Source: Pseudomonadota bacterium (GTDB lineage: Bacteria > Desulfobacterota > Desulfobacteria > Desulfobacterales > Desulfosarcinaceae). Taken from it: DNA of 37,848 nucleotides. The DNA lies in contig JAEYRZ010000102.1 in NCBI GenBank assembly GCA_023435265.1, forward strand, positions 1 to 37,848, read 5' to 3'. The position numbers and the translations under genes were made by a program. The notes under the pieces are model-generated. The model had not been told where the DNA came from, made no database searches, and saw nothing but the letters and a program-made list of their open reading frames with translations. Below are positions 17,046 through 24,741 of the stretch, one piece after another; the first letter of the stretch is position 1; every line of letters begins with the position of its first letter.

Positions 17046-17075
17046 TTGACAGGAGATGACGCCAGCCCGTATGCA
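17046..17075 (+). promoter_or_regulatory. Predicted rightward promoter for gntR-AOR-moaD
   Basis: TTGACA (17046-17051) and TATGCA (17070-17075) are 18 bp apart. Operator copy 2 begins at the last base of the -10, so a bound regulator would cover the transcription start. Confidence 0.6.
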
Positions 17076-17089
17076 ATGGTCTAACCATT
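17075..17089. promoter_or_regulatory. FadR/GntR-type operator, copy 2
   Basis: AATGGTCTAACCATT is palindromic around CTA with the TGGTnnnACCA core. It lies directly before the gntR ribosome site (AAGGAGAG) and implies autoregulation. Confidence 0.85.
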
Positions 17090-17103
17090 AAGGAGAGTCG
17101 CAG

Positions 17104-17853
17104 ATGTTTCGAGTCGCATCCCAGAATCGCATGTTCCAGGATGTGGTCAGCCAGATCCAGGAAGCCATTCTCGAAGGAAAGTTGAGTCGGGGCGATATTC
17201 TCCCTTCGGAACGCGAGCTGCGCGTGATGTTCAATACCAGCCGCGGCACGCTGCGCGAAGCGCTGCGGGTGCTGGAGGAGCGCGGCCTGATCGAAATCAA
17301 GCTCGGCGTGCACGGCGGCGCGATCGTGCGCGGCGCCAATGCCGAACAGGTGACCCGCTCATTGGCGCGGCTGATCCGTTCTCAAGAGATATCGCTCGAT
17401 CATCTGGCCGAATTCCGTGAAGGCATCGAAGGCAATGTGGCCTCCCTGGCTGCGCAACGAACCTCGCCCGAGCACGGAATTCGGCTCAGGGCTTTGCTGG
17501 ATAAGGCCCGCGCCGCGATTTCCCGGAAACCGATCGATCGCGAGGGATTCCTTGAAGCCGATCGACGCATTCATCAGGAAATTGCCGTGATCACCGGTAA
17601 TCCCGTTTACATCTTTGTCATGCAGACCGTGCACGAGAACATCCATCGCTATTACGACCGTTACCTGTCGATAAGCGCGTCGGAATTCCAGGAGAACCTT
17701 CAGGATCTGGATGATTTGATCCGTGCCGTGACCGCCGGATCGGCTGATGAGGCGCGCCTTCTGGCGCAGAGCCATGTCCTGCGGTTCAACCGGCGCATGA
17801 AAGCGCGTCAGCAGCAGGATGCAGCCATGAAGCCGACCGTGGGAGCAATGTGA
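17104..17853 (+). CDS. GntR-family transcription regulator, FadR subfamily (FCD domain)
   Basis: The product is 249 residues. The N-terminal winged helix (about 8-75) contains LPSERELRVMFNTSRGTLREALRVLEERGLIE, split here by function: PSERELR before the turn and TSRGTLREALR as recognition helix. The all-helical FCD ligand domain (about 95-235) has a likely metal pair Asp153/His157 in EADRRIHQEI and a C-terminal His224. The usual EH pair in the third ligand helix reads QD here (residues 200-201), which may alter metal or ligand binding. FCD regulators bind small organic acids and release the operator. The gene sits between two matching operators and is followed by the AOR gene, so it should govern both arms of the locus. 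The ligand is unknown. Confidence 0.93.
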   Translation: MFRVASQNRMFQDVVSQIQEAILEGKLSRGDILPSERELRVMFNTSRGTLREALRVLEERGLIEIKLGVHGGAIVRGANAEQVTRSLARLIRSQEISLDHLAEFREGIEGNVASLAAQRTSPEHGIRLRALLDKARAAISRKPIDREGFLEADRRIHQEIAVITGNPVYIFVMQTVHENIHRYYDRYLSISASEFQENLQDLDDLIRAVTAGSADEARLLAQSHVLRFNRRMKARQQQDAAMKPTVGAM

Positions 17854-17895
17854 ACCGCGGCAACAGATCCGTTGACCGCAGAGGAGAGAAGCCGA

Positions 17896-20025
17896 ATGAA
17901 GCTGATCGAACGCAAAACAACGACCTACCCGCAGCCGGTGATCGATCGGGGGTATGCAAACCAATCCCTTTACGTGAACATCGGCAGTGACGAGATCCTG
18001 GTGAAGCCGGTTTCCGAGAAGATGAAGAATACCTTTATCGGCGGCAAAGGATTCGATCTGTGGTTGCTCTGGCAGGCGGTCACGCCGGACACCCGTTGGA
18101 ACGATCCTGAAAACACCCTGTGCATCGCCTCAGGCCCCATGGGAGGGACGCCGGCCTATCCCGGTTCGGGCAAGAGTATCGTCACCGCCCTTTCGCCGTT
18201 GACCCATGCGGTGGTCGATTCCAACGTCGGCGGCTACTTTGGCCCTTATCTGAAATTTGCAGGGTTCGATGCCCTCGAGGTGCAGGGCAAGAGCGGCGCG
18301 CCCACAGTCGTGCTGATCGACGGTCCGGATCAGATCGTGCGCATTTTCGATGCCGCCGATCTACCCGAGGATGCTTATGCTTTGTCCCGGCTTCTGACGG
18401 ACCATTTCGCCCAGGGTCGACCCCGCTCGGTATCGGTGGTGTCGGCCGGATTGGGCGCGCGCCACACGCTTTTGGGGTGCCTTAACTTTTCCTGGTATGA
18501 CGCAAAACGCGGCCGGGTGCGCTATAAGCAAGCCGGCCGCGGCGGCTTGGGCACGGTTTTCGAGGACAAGGGGCTCAAGGCGCTGGTGGTGCGCTGGGAC
18601 GCCGTCTCCATGGACAGTAACCGGCCTGCCGACAAGGAGGCCTTGAAGACGGTGGCCCGACTTCATTCCAGGGAGATCGTCGCCCTGGACGCAAGACAGA
18701 ACGAGATGGCGCGCGTCGGCACCACCCATCTGGTGCCGATCATGAATGATTTCGATTTATTGCCGATTAATAACTTCAAGTACGGGAAGGACCCGCGCGC
18801 CGTGCTGGTCGGCCGGGAGGCGTACCAGGCGCTATTCGATCCGGGTTACGACGGCTGCTGGATGGGGTGTACGGTGGCCTGCGCGCACGGAGTGCGCAAT
18901 TTCGTTCCGATCAGCGGCCCCTACAAAGATCAGGCCGTCTTCGTGGACGGTCCTGAATATGAAACCATCGCCGGGTGCGGATCCAATCTGGGAATCTTCG
19001 ACCCTTACACGATCCTCGAATTCAATTTCTATTGCGATGCGTACGGCCTGGACACCATCTCGGTGGGTACCGGCTTCGCCTTCATCATGGAGTGTTTCGA
19101 GTCGGGCCTGATCGACGAGCGTCATACCGGAGGGCTCAGACTGACATTCGGCAACCGCGGGGCCGCCCTCGAACTGCTGCACCGGACGGCACGCGGCGAG
19201 GGATTCGGAAAAATCGCCGGACAAGGCATCCGACGCATGAAGCGGATCTTTGCCGAACAATTCGGAGCGGATCCGGCCCTCATGGCCGATATCGGCATGG
19301 AAGCCAAGGGGTTGGAGTTCTCCGAATACATGACCAAGGAATCCCTGGCCCAGCAGGGCGGCTATGGCCTGGCGCTCAAAGGCCCGCAGCATGACGAGGC
19401 CTGGCTGATCTTTCTCGACATGGTGCATAACTTCATGCCGACATTCGAGCAGAAGGCCGAAGCCTTGCACTGGTTCCCCATGTTCCGCACCTGGTTCGGG
19501 CTGTGCGGCCTGTGCAAGCTGCCCTGGAACGATATCGTGCCCGAAGACAACAAAAACACTCCCGAGCCGGCCAAGGTCGTGAAGCATGTGAAATGGTATG
19601 CCGAATACTTCTCGGCCGTCACCGGCCGCACCGTCGCCCCCGAGGATCTGATCACGATGAGTGAAGCCGTTTACAATTTTCAGCGCATTTTCAATCTGCG
19701 CATGGGCTTCGGGCGACGCATCCACGACGGCATTCCCTACCGCGCCATGGGGCCGGTGACCGCAGACGAATACGAATCGCGCCGGGAGCGCTACGATCAG
19801 CAACTGAAGGATCAAGGCGTGGATTGCGAAGAGAAAACCACCCTGCAGAAAATCGCCCTGCTGCGGCGCCTTCGGGAAGCGAAGTATGAGAAACTCAAGG
19901 ATGCCGTCTACCGGCGGCGGGGCTGGACGACTGACGGCATCCCCACCCTGGCAACGGTCAGGCGGCTCGGAATCGATTTCCCCGAGGTGGTCGAATTGCT
20001 CAAAGCCAGCGGTGTGACGGCGTGA
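17896..20025 (+). CDS. Aldehyde:ferredoxin oxidoreductase-family tungsten/molybdenum enzyme
   Basis: The product is 709 residues, longer than Pyrococcus AOR (about 605). The N-terminal AOR domain starts with VNIGSDEILVKPVSEKM and FIGGKGFDLWLL. SGPMGGTPAYPGSGKS and YKQAGRGGLGTVFEDKGLKALVV are typical cofactor-domain segments. The [4Fe-4S] cysteines read C321-x3-C325-x3-C329 (DGCWMGCTVACAHG), with Cys537 or Cys540 (GLCGLCKLPW) as the fourth. The first spacing is one residue longer than the C-x2-C of Pyrococcus AOR as I remember it. Family members oxidise aldehydes to acids with ferredoxin, or run related low-potential reactions. I chose the ATG at 17896 because of the GAGGAG site; a TTG at 17872 is in frame. 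It overlaps the MoaD-like gene by 4 bp and follows gntR by 42 bp. Confidence 0.93.
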   Translation: MKLIERKTTTYPQPVIDRGYANQSLYVNIGSDEILVKPVSEKMKNTFIGGKGFDLWLLWQAVTPDTRWNDPENTLCIASGPMGGTPAYPGSGKSIVTALSPLTHAVVDSNVGGYFGPYLKFAGFDALEVQGKSGAPTVVLIDGPDQIVRIFDAADLPEDAYALSRLLTDHFAQGRPRSVSVVSAGLGARHTLLGCLNFSWYDAKRGRVRYKQAGRGGLGTVFEDKGLKALVVRWDAVSMDSNRPADKEALKTVARLHSREIVALDARQNEMARVGTTHLVPIMNDFDLLPINNFKYGKDPRAVLVGREAYQALFDPGYDGCWMGCTVACAHGVRNFVPISGPYKDQAVFVDGPEYETIAGCGSNLGIFDPYTILEFNFYCDAYGLDTISVGTGFAFIMECFESGLIDERHTGGLRLTFGNRGAALELLHRTARGEGFGKIAGQGIRRMKRIFAEQFGADPALMADIGMEAKGLEFSEYMTKESLAQQGGYGLALKGPQHDEAWLIFLDMVHNFMPTFEQKAEALHWFPMFRTWFGLCGLCKLPWNDIVPEDNKNTPEPAKVVKHVKWYAEYFSAVTGRTVAPEDLITMSEAVYNFQRIFNLRMGFGRRIHDGIPYRAMGPVTADEYESRRERYDQQLKDQGVDCEEKTTLQKIALLRRLREAKYEKLKDAVYRRRGWTTDGIPTLATVRRLGIDFPEVVELLKASGVTA

Positions 20026-20219
20026 TCACCGTAGAAGGCCGGCTTGTGCCGTGGCATCCGCAGATCACCCTCGCCGAGGTGCTGGAGTCGTTGGACCTGG
20101 CCGGCCTGGTTGTTGTGGTGCGGCTGAACGGCCGATTGGTGTCCAAGCCGGATTTCGCTTCGACACCGGTTCCCGACGGCGCCCATATCGATCCCTTGCC
20201 GCTGATCGCCGGCGGTTAG
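20022..20219 (+). CDS. MoaD/ThiS-like small sulfur-carrier protein
   Basis: The product is 65 residues with a beta-grasp pattern: a short first hairpin, LAEVLESLDLAGLVVVVRLNG, then PDGAHIDPLPLIAGG. It ends exactly in Gly-Gly, the terminus that is adenylated and thiocarboxylated in MoaD and ThiS. It starts with GTG inside the AOR stop (GTGA, 4-bp overlap), a sign of translational coupling. The likely role is to supply sulfur for the pterin cofactor of the neighbouring AOR, since AOR genes often have such a partner. Thiamine synthesis is less likely because no thi gene is nearby. Confidence 0.85.
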   Translation: MITVEGRLVPWHPQITLAEVLESLDLAGLVVVVRLNGRLVSKPDFASTPVPDGAHIDPLPLIAGG

Positions 20220-20301
20220 CCGTGGTCGTGGACACAGCGGCCGTGCTGCATTTCATCCGCCGGCCATTTCCGGCCACTTGGCCTGCAACCCGCGAAAACC
20301 C

Positions 20302-20331
20302 TTGACTTATCTCGCCGATTCGCCCTATTTT
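20302..20331 (+). promoter_or_regulatory. Predicted promoter for yggT-divIVA
   Basis: TTGACT (20302-20307) and TATTTT (20326-20331) are 18 bp apart, about 75 bp upstream of the yggT start in an otherwise gene-free 188-bp gap. Confidence 0.5.
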
Positions 20332-20407
20332 GCTTTAAGTCCGAAGGCCGTTGTGCACCGTTCAATGTACAATGGCGGAAAACCTCCGACCGGAAGAAGT
20401 CTGCTGC

Positions 20408-20710
20408 ATGCAATATATCGGCCTTTTAATCAATGCCGTCGCCCAGGTGTTGAGCGTGGTCCTGACGATTTACATGTGGATCATCATCATCCGCGCCCTC
20501 TTGTCCTGGGTCAATCCCGATCCCTACAACCCGATCGTGCGCTTCCTGTATAATGTGACCGAACCGGCGCTTTCCCGGATCCGCCGGCGCCTGCCGATCA
20601 GTTTCGGGGCTATCGATCTTTCACCCCTGATTCTGATCCTGGCGATCATGCTGCTGTCCGCCTGGCTGGTCCCCAGCCTGCAGCATCTCGCCCAATCGCT
20701 GATGCGCTGA
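20408..20710 (+). CDS. YggT-family integral membrane protein
   Basis: The product is 100 residues with two membrane helices (about 3-30 and 68-90). Between them lies the YggT signature: RALLSWVNPDPYNPIVRFLYNVTEP, followed by basic residues and FGAIDLSPLILIL. YggT proteins sit in the inner membrane and are tied to osmotic stress, cell division or envelope growth in different bacteria. They are commonly encoded near proC and divIVA-like genes. The DivIVA-domain gene begins 24 bp downstream. The ATG at 20408 gives the usual length; in-frame upstream sequence back to 20351 lacks family likeness. Confidence 0.88.
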   Translation: MQYIGLLINAVAQVLSVVLTIYMWIIIIRALLSWVNPDPYNPIVRFLYNVTEPALSRIRRRLPISFGAIDLSPLILILAIMLLSAWLVPSLQHLAQSLMR

Positions 20711-20734
20711 TCCATCGGCGCAAAGAAGGGAATT

Positions 20735-21250
20735 ATGAGCCTGACACCCCTCGACATCCAGCAGCAGCGTTTTAAAGTCCGCCTGCGCGGGTTCGATATT
20801 CGCGAAGTCGATCGTTTTCTGGAGCAGACCGCCGAAGCGTTTACGAACCTGCAGAACGATAACAAAAAACTGCGGGATGAACTGCGGCGGCTGAAAATGG
20901 AGACCCAGGGCTACAAGGAACGTGAAGAAACCTTCAAGCGTGCGATGCTCAATTCTCAAAAAGTACTCGAGCAGATGAAGGAGAATGCGCGCAAATCGGC
21001 CGAAATCATCATCGCCGATGCCGAAGTCAAGGCTGAAAAGATCCTCAATCGAGCCCACAACCGCCTGGCGCAGCTGCACGAGGATATCGCCGAACTCAAA
21101 CGGCAGCGCCTGCAGATCGAAGTGCAAATCCGTTCGGTCATCGAAGGCCATTCCAAGCTGCTGGAAATCGGCAAGGAAAGCATGGAGGCGCTTGACCATT
21201 CGGACGAAAAGGTGGCCGTGTTCAAACAACCTCCTTCCACTTTCAGCTAA
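20735..21250 (+). CDS. DivIVA-domain coiled-coil protein
   Basis: The product is 171 residues. The N-terminal DivIVA motif is clear: SLTPLDIQQQRFKVRLRGFDIREVDRFLEQ-type sequence in residues 2-31, the part that binds curved membrane in DivIVA/GpsB. A long charged coiled coil (about 35-150) and a short tail follow. DivIVA proteins recruit division, polarity or pole-bound machines. Here the gene follows yggT and precedes two type IV pilus retraction ATPase genes, so a role in placing polar pilus machinery is possible but inferred. The ribosome site is AAGAAGGG just upstream of the ATG. Confidence 0.88.
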   Translation: MSLTPLDIQQQRFKVRLRGFDIREVDRFLEQTAEAFTNLQNDNKKLRDELRRLKMETQGYKEREETFKRAMLNSQKVLEQMKENARKSAEIIIADAEVKAEKILNRAHNRLAQLHEDIAELKRQRLQIEVQIRSVIEGHSKLLEIGKESMEALDHSDEKVAVFKQPPSTFS

Positions 21251-21350
21251 ACCTTCCACCCAACCTGCCGATACAGCTGTGAGTCAGGCGGCGTAGCTGC
21301 GCGGTGCCGTCTGAGTCCGACCGATCACCATTCGACGGAGAAAATCGCTC

Positions 21351-22433
21351 ATGGCGAAAATCGATGCCTTCTTCAAACTGATGCATGAGCAGAATGCATC
21401 CGACCTGCATTTATCCGCCGGACAGCCCCCTGCATTGCGCATTCACGGCGATATCGAACGGGTCAAGTACAAGGTTCTGGAAAACGACGAACTGCGGGCC
21501 ATGCTGTACGAAATCGCGGCCGAAGATAAAATCAAGACCTTCGAGGAGACGGGTGACGTCGATTTCGGTTACGAGATTCCGGGCCTGGCCCGTTACCGCG
21601 CCAATTTTTTCATGCAGAAAAACGGCGTCGGCGCCGTGTTCCGCGAAATTCCCAGCTCGATCATGACCTGCGAGCAGCTAGGCCTGCCGCCCGTCATCTC
21701 CAAGCTGGCCACCCTGCCGCGCGGGCTGGTGATCGTGACCGGTCCCACCGGCAGCGGCAAATCGACCACGCTGGCGGCCATCATCGACGAGGCCAATCGC
21801 AAACGCAGCGACCACATCATTACTATCGAAGACCCGATCGAATTCGTGCACAAGAGCCGCGGCTGCCAGGTCAGCCACCGCGAGGTCGGCATCCACACCA
21901 AATCCTTTTCGGCGGCCTTGCGCGGTGCGCTGCGCGAAGACCCAGACATCATTCTGGTGGGGGAAATGCGCGATCTGGAAACGATTTCGCTGGCCATCGA
22001 GGCCGCATCGACCGGACACCTGGTGTTTTCGACCCTGCACACGACCAGCGCCCCCAAAACCGTGGACCGCATCATCGAGGTGTTCCCGCCCCAGGAACAG
22101 GCGCAGATCCGCTCCACGCTGGCCGATGGCATTCGCGCCATCATCTCGCAGACGCTTTTCAAGCGCATCGACAAGAAAGGCCGCATTCCGGCCCTTGAAA
22201 TCCTGATTGCCACGCCGGCGGTGCGCAATTTGATCCGCGAAGCCAAATCGCACCAGATCGCATCGATGGTTCAGACCGGAAAGAAATACGGCATGCAGCT
22301 GCTCGACGATGCCATCATGGAATTGTTCAACAAAGGCCGCATCAGCGGGGACGACGCATACCTGAAATCCAATGACAAGGGCCGTTTCCGCCCATTGCTC
22401 AAGTCGCCGCCGACCGACTTCACCGAAGCCTGA
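21351..22433 (+). CDS. pilT: Type IV pilus retraction ATPase PilT
   Basis: The product is 360 residues. It opens with the PilT-type N-terminal domain (residues about 1-100, with SDLHLSAGQPPALRIHGDIE). Walker A is GPTGSGKST, and the Asp box ITIEDPIEF, Walker B ILVGEMRD and His box HLVFSTLHT follow. The C-terminal segment AVRNLIREAK resembles the AIRNLIRE motif needed for PilT retraction. The hexamer powers pilus disassembly at the inner membrane for twitching motility. A second PilT-family gene follows 48 bp later and a zinc-ribbon protein after that, which suggests one unit. No pilin or assembly gene (pilA, B, C) is in the window. Confidence 0.94.
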   Translation: MAKIDAFFKLMHEQNASDLHLSAGQPPALRIHGDIERVKYKVLENDELRAMLYEIAAEDKIKTFEETGDVDFGYEIPGLARYRANFFMQKNGVGAVFREIPSSIMTCEQLGLPPVISKLATLPRGLVIVTGPTGSGKSTTLAAIIDEANRKRSDHIITIEDPIEFVHKSRGCQVSHREVGIHTKSFSAALRGALREDPDIILVGEMRDLETISLAIEAASTGHLVFSTLHTTSAPKTVDRIIEVFPPQEQAQIRSTLADGIRAIISQTLFKRIDKKGRIPALEILIATPAVRNLIREAKSHQIASMVQTGKKYGMQLLDDAIMELFNKGRISGDDAYLKSNDKGRFRPLLKSPPTDFTEA

Positions 22434-22481
22434 TGACCATCGCGGGGGTGACGGCCCCGGTCTTTATCCGAAGAGGTAACC

Positions 22482-23651
22482 ATGAAGAAGCAGGAAATCG
22501 ACCACATTCTCACGCGCATGCTCGATTCCTACAGCAACGTCTCGGATCTCAATATCACCGTCGGGCGTCCATTGCAGGTGGAGAGCGCCGGTGAGCTGCT
22601 GCCCGTCGAACTCAAACCGCCCATCAAGTCGCTCTCCCCGTTCCAGACCGAGGTGATCGCCTTGAATCTGATCGACGGCGACCGCCGGCTGACCGAAAAC
22701 CTGCTGCGCACCGGTTCCTGCGACCTTTCCTACTCCTTGCCCGGCAAGGCGCGCTTCCGCGTCAACATCTTTTCGCAGTCCGGCCATTTTTCGATCGTTC
22801 TGCGCCAGCTTGAATCCAAGGTGCCCACCATCCGCGATATGAAGCTTCCTGAAAGTTTCATTGAAATGGCCAAGGAGCTTAACGGCATCGTGATTTTTAC
22901 GGGCGCCACGGGTACCGGTAAAACCACCTCGCTGGCCGCCATCCTGGAAGAAATCAACGAACGGCGCGCCGTTCACGTGGTGGCCCTCGAAGATCCCATC
23001 GAGTATCAGCACCCCCACAAAAAAGCCACTTTCAACCAGCGCGAACTGGGGCGTGATTTCGACTCGTTCGCCAATGGTTTGCGCGCCGCCCTACGCCAGG
23101 CGCCCAAGGTTATTCTGGTGGGTGAAATGCGCGACCGCGAGACGGTCGAGATCGGACTGACGGCCGCCGAAACAGGTCACCTGGTCTTTTCAACCCTGCA
23201 CACCGTGGATGCCGGCCAGACCATCAACCGTATTTTGGGTATGTTCAGCAATGAGGAAGAGAAGCAGGTGCGCATCCGGCTGGCGGATACCATCCGCTGG
23301 GTGGTCAGCCAGCGCCTGTTGCCCAAGATCGGCGGCGGCCGGGTGGCGGCATTCGAGATTCTCAGATCCAATCTGCGGGTCAAAGAGGCCATTCTGAACG
23401 GCGAAGCGGAGGGCAAGACCTATTATGATATGATGCAGGCCGGCCGTCCATTCGGCATGACCACATTCGATGATTACATCATCGGCCTGTACGAACAGGG
23501 TTTCATCACTCAGGAAACCGCGCTTTCCTATGCTTCAAATAAAGCCGTGGCCGGCCGGGGGATCGACAAGGTCAAGAGCGCCCGGGGTGAATCCACCACC
23601 GATATCAAGGATCTGGAGATCGATCGCGGCTACGGGAAAGTGCCCGCCTGA
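22482..23651 (+). CDS. Second PilT-family pilus ATPase (PilT2/PilU-like)
   Basis: The product is 389 residues, a paralogue of the preceding gene. Walker A is GATGTGKTT, the Asp box VVALEDPIEY, Walker B ILVGEMRD and the His box HLVFSTLHTVDAG. The N-terminal domain is diverged (SNVSDLNITVGRPLQVESAGELLPV). The C-terminal motif reads NLRVKEAILNGEAEG in place of PilT's AIRNLIRE, a change also seen in PilU-like proteins. Such paralogues assist or tune retraction with PilT. A 35-residue extension after the usual end carries charged residues. The ribosome site is AGAGGT. Confidence 0.9.
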   Translation: MKKQEIDHILTRMLDSYSNVSDLNITVGRPLQVESAGELLPVELKPPIKSLSPFQTEVIALNLIDGDRRLTENLLRTGSCDLSYSLPGKARFRVNIFSQSGHFSIVLRQLESKVPTIRDMKLPESFIEMAKELNGIVIFTGATGTGKTTSLAAILEEINERRAVHVVALEDPIEYQHPHKKATFNQRELGRDFDSFANGLRAALRQAPKVILVGEMRDRETVEIGLTAAETGHLVFSTLHTVDAGQTINRILGMFSNEEEKQVRIRLADTIRWVVSQRLLPKIGGGRVAAFEILRSNLRVKEAILNGEAEGKTYYDMMQAGRPFGMTTFDDYIIGLYEQGFITQETALSYASNKAVAGRGIDKVKSARGESTTDIKDLEIDRGYGKVPA

Positions 23652-23668
23652 CAAGGAGCCGTTCTCTC

Positions 23669-24328
23669 ATGGAAATCATCTGCCAAAGCTGCCACGGGAA
23701 GCTCAAAATCGCCGATGATAAGCTGCCGGCCGGTAAAGCCGTCGCCCTGAAATGCCCCCGCTGTAACACCAGGTTGAACATCACCCGGCCCCAGGAGAAG
23801 CCTCCCGAGGGCGAGGCTGCTTTCGACGACCTGTTCGATTTCGACGAGCAGACGACCGAAAGCTACGATGCTTCCGAAAAGCCTTTCGATTTCATAGAAG
23901 AAGAAGGCAAGTCGGCCCTGGTGTGCGAATCCGACGCCCTCATCCGGGAGAAGTTGCGCCCCACGCTGGACATCCTTGAGTATCATGTGACCGAAGTTTC
24001 CAACAGCCGCGAAGCTCTGAAAAAAATGCGGTACCACACCTATGATTTGATTGTTCTCAATGAGAACTTCGATACCGCGGACCCGGACGCCAACCCACTG
24101 TTGATTTATATCGAGCGCCTTGGCATGGATGTGCGACGGAATATCTTTGTGACTCTGCTGACGAATCGTTTCCGCACCATGGACCATATGTATGCCCTAC
24201 AGCGCAGCGTCAACATGCTGGTCAACCTGCGCAACATAGACGATTTCGACAAAATCCTGCAACGCGGAATGGCCGATTACGGACTCTTTTTCAAAGTGTT
24301 CAAAGAAACATTCAACGACATCAGCTAA
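23669..24328 (+). CDS. Zinc-ribbon protein with degenerate receiver domain, pilT-linked
   Basis: The product is 219 residues. The N-terminal zinc ribbon (about 1-35) has C-x2-C (CQSCHGKLKI) and C-x2-C (CPRCNTRLNI), like MJ0042-type ribbons. An acidic linker (about 45-85) leads to a receiver-like domain (about 88-205). It keeps an acidic start (CESD) but has Asn in the strand where the phospho-acceptor Asp belongs (YDLIVLNENFD), and I see no conserved KP lysine. It is therefore probably a phosphorylation-independent pseudo-receiver (inference). It starts 17 bp after the second pilT-like gene with a strong AAGGAG site, so it likely belongs to pilus control. No named family is recognised. Confidence 0.8.
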   Translation: MEIICQSCHGKLKIADDKLPAGKAVALKCPRCNTRLNITRPQEKPPEGEAAFDDLFDFDEQTTESYDASEKPFDFIEEEGKSALVCESDALIREKLRPTLDILEYHVTEVSNSREALKKMRYHTYDLIVLNENFDTADPDANPLLIYIERLGMDVRRNIFVTLLTNRFRTMDHMYALQRSVNMLVNLRNIDDFDKILQRGMADYGLFFKVFKETFNDIS

Positions 24329-24741
24329 AGGCCGGCGGAGTTGAGGTGCCCTCCTACCGCATGAACGCTGCCCGACCCGGACGCTCCCGCCAAGCGGGGC
24401 GGAAGTTCCCTGAACATGAATCCATGCTTGCTGGAATCCGGGCGCGTACCCAAACGAATACGAATCTTTAAGTTGACGTAAGAACCGCTACGTGGTTGGG
24501 TGATGGCGGGAGTGCCCGGCGTTGGAGCGGGTGATCTCGTGCCGCAGAGTATTGCGCAGCGCGACTCAGCGTACCGGTGTGGAGTAAGTCGCGCCGATGT
24601 CAGCTTTTCTTTGAACTCAACCGAACTCAGCGACGCCGGGCAAAATCTGGCAGGGACGGGTGTGGTCTATTCTTCCTGAGCGCTGCCATTGTGTCTTACA
24701 TATTTCTCAATAAAGAAATTGTCAATAGAAAAATTTCGCAA
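24329..24741. other. Gene-poor region before the CI-like gene
   Basis: These 413 bases hold no recognisable gene. The frame of the next gene extends back to 24577 but the extra residues look non-coding. The first part is GC-rich without a clear terminator. The last 50 bases turn AT-rich and hold a dyad at 24702-24719. Confidence 0.5.
24702..24719. promoter_or_regulatory. AT-rich inverted repeat upstream of the CI-like gene
   Basis: ATTTCT and AGAAAT flank a 6-base centre, 22 bp before the start codon. It could be an autoregulatory operator. A TTGTCA sequence at 24719-24724 borders it, but I find no matching -10. Confidence 0.35.

Noticed and set aside
24341..24430. Loose resemblance to the 5' half of the SRP RNA (GTGCCCTC, AGCGGGGC, TTCCCT in order)
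   Set aside because: The matches are short and gapped and the conserved GGAAGCAGC core is absent, so chance is the better explanation.
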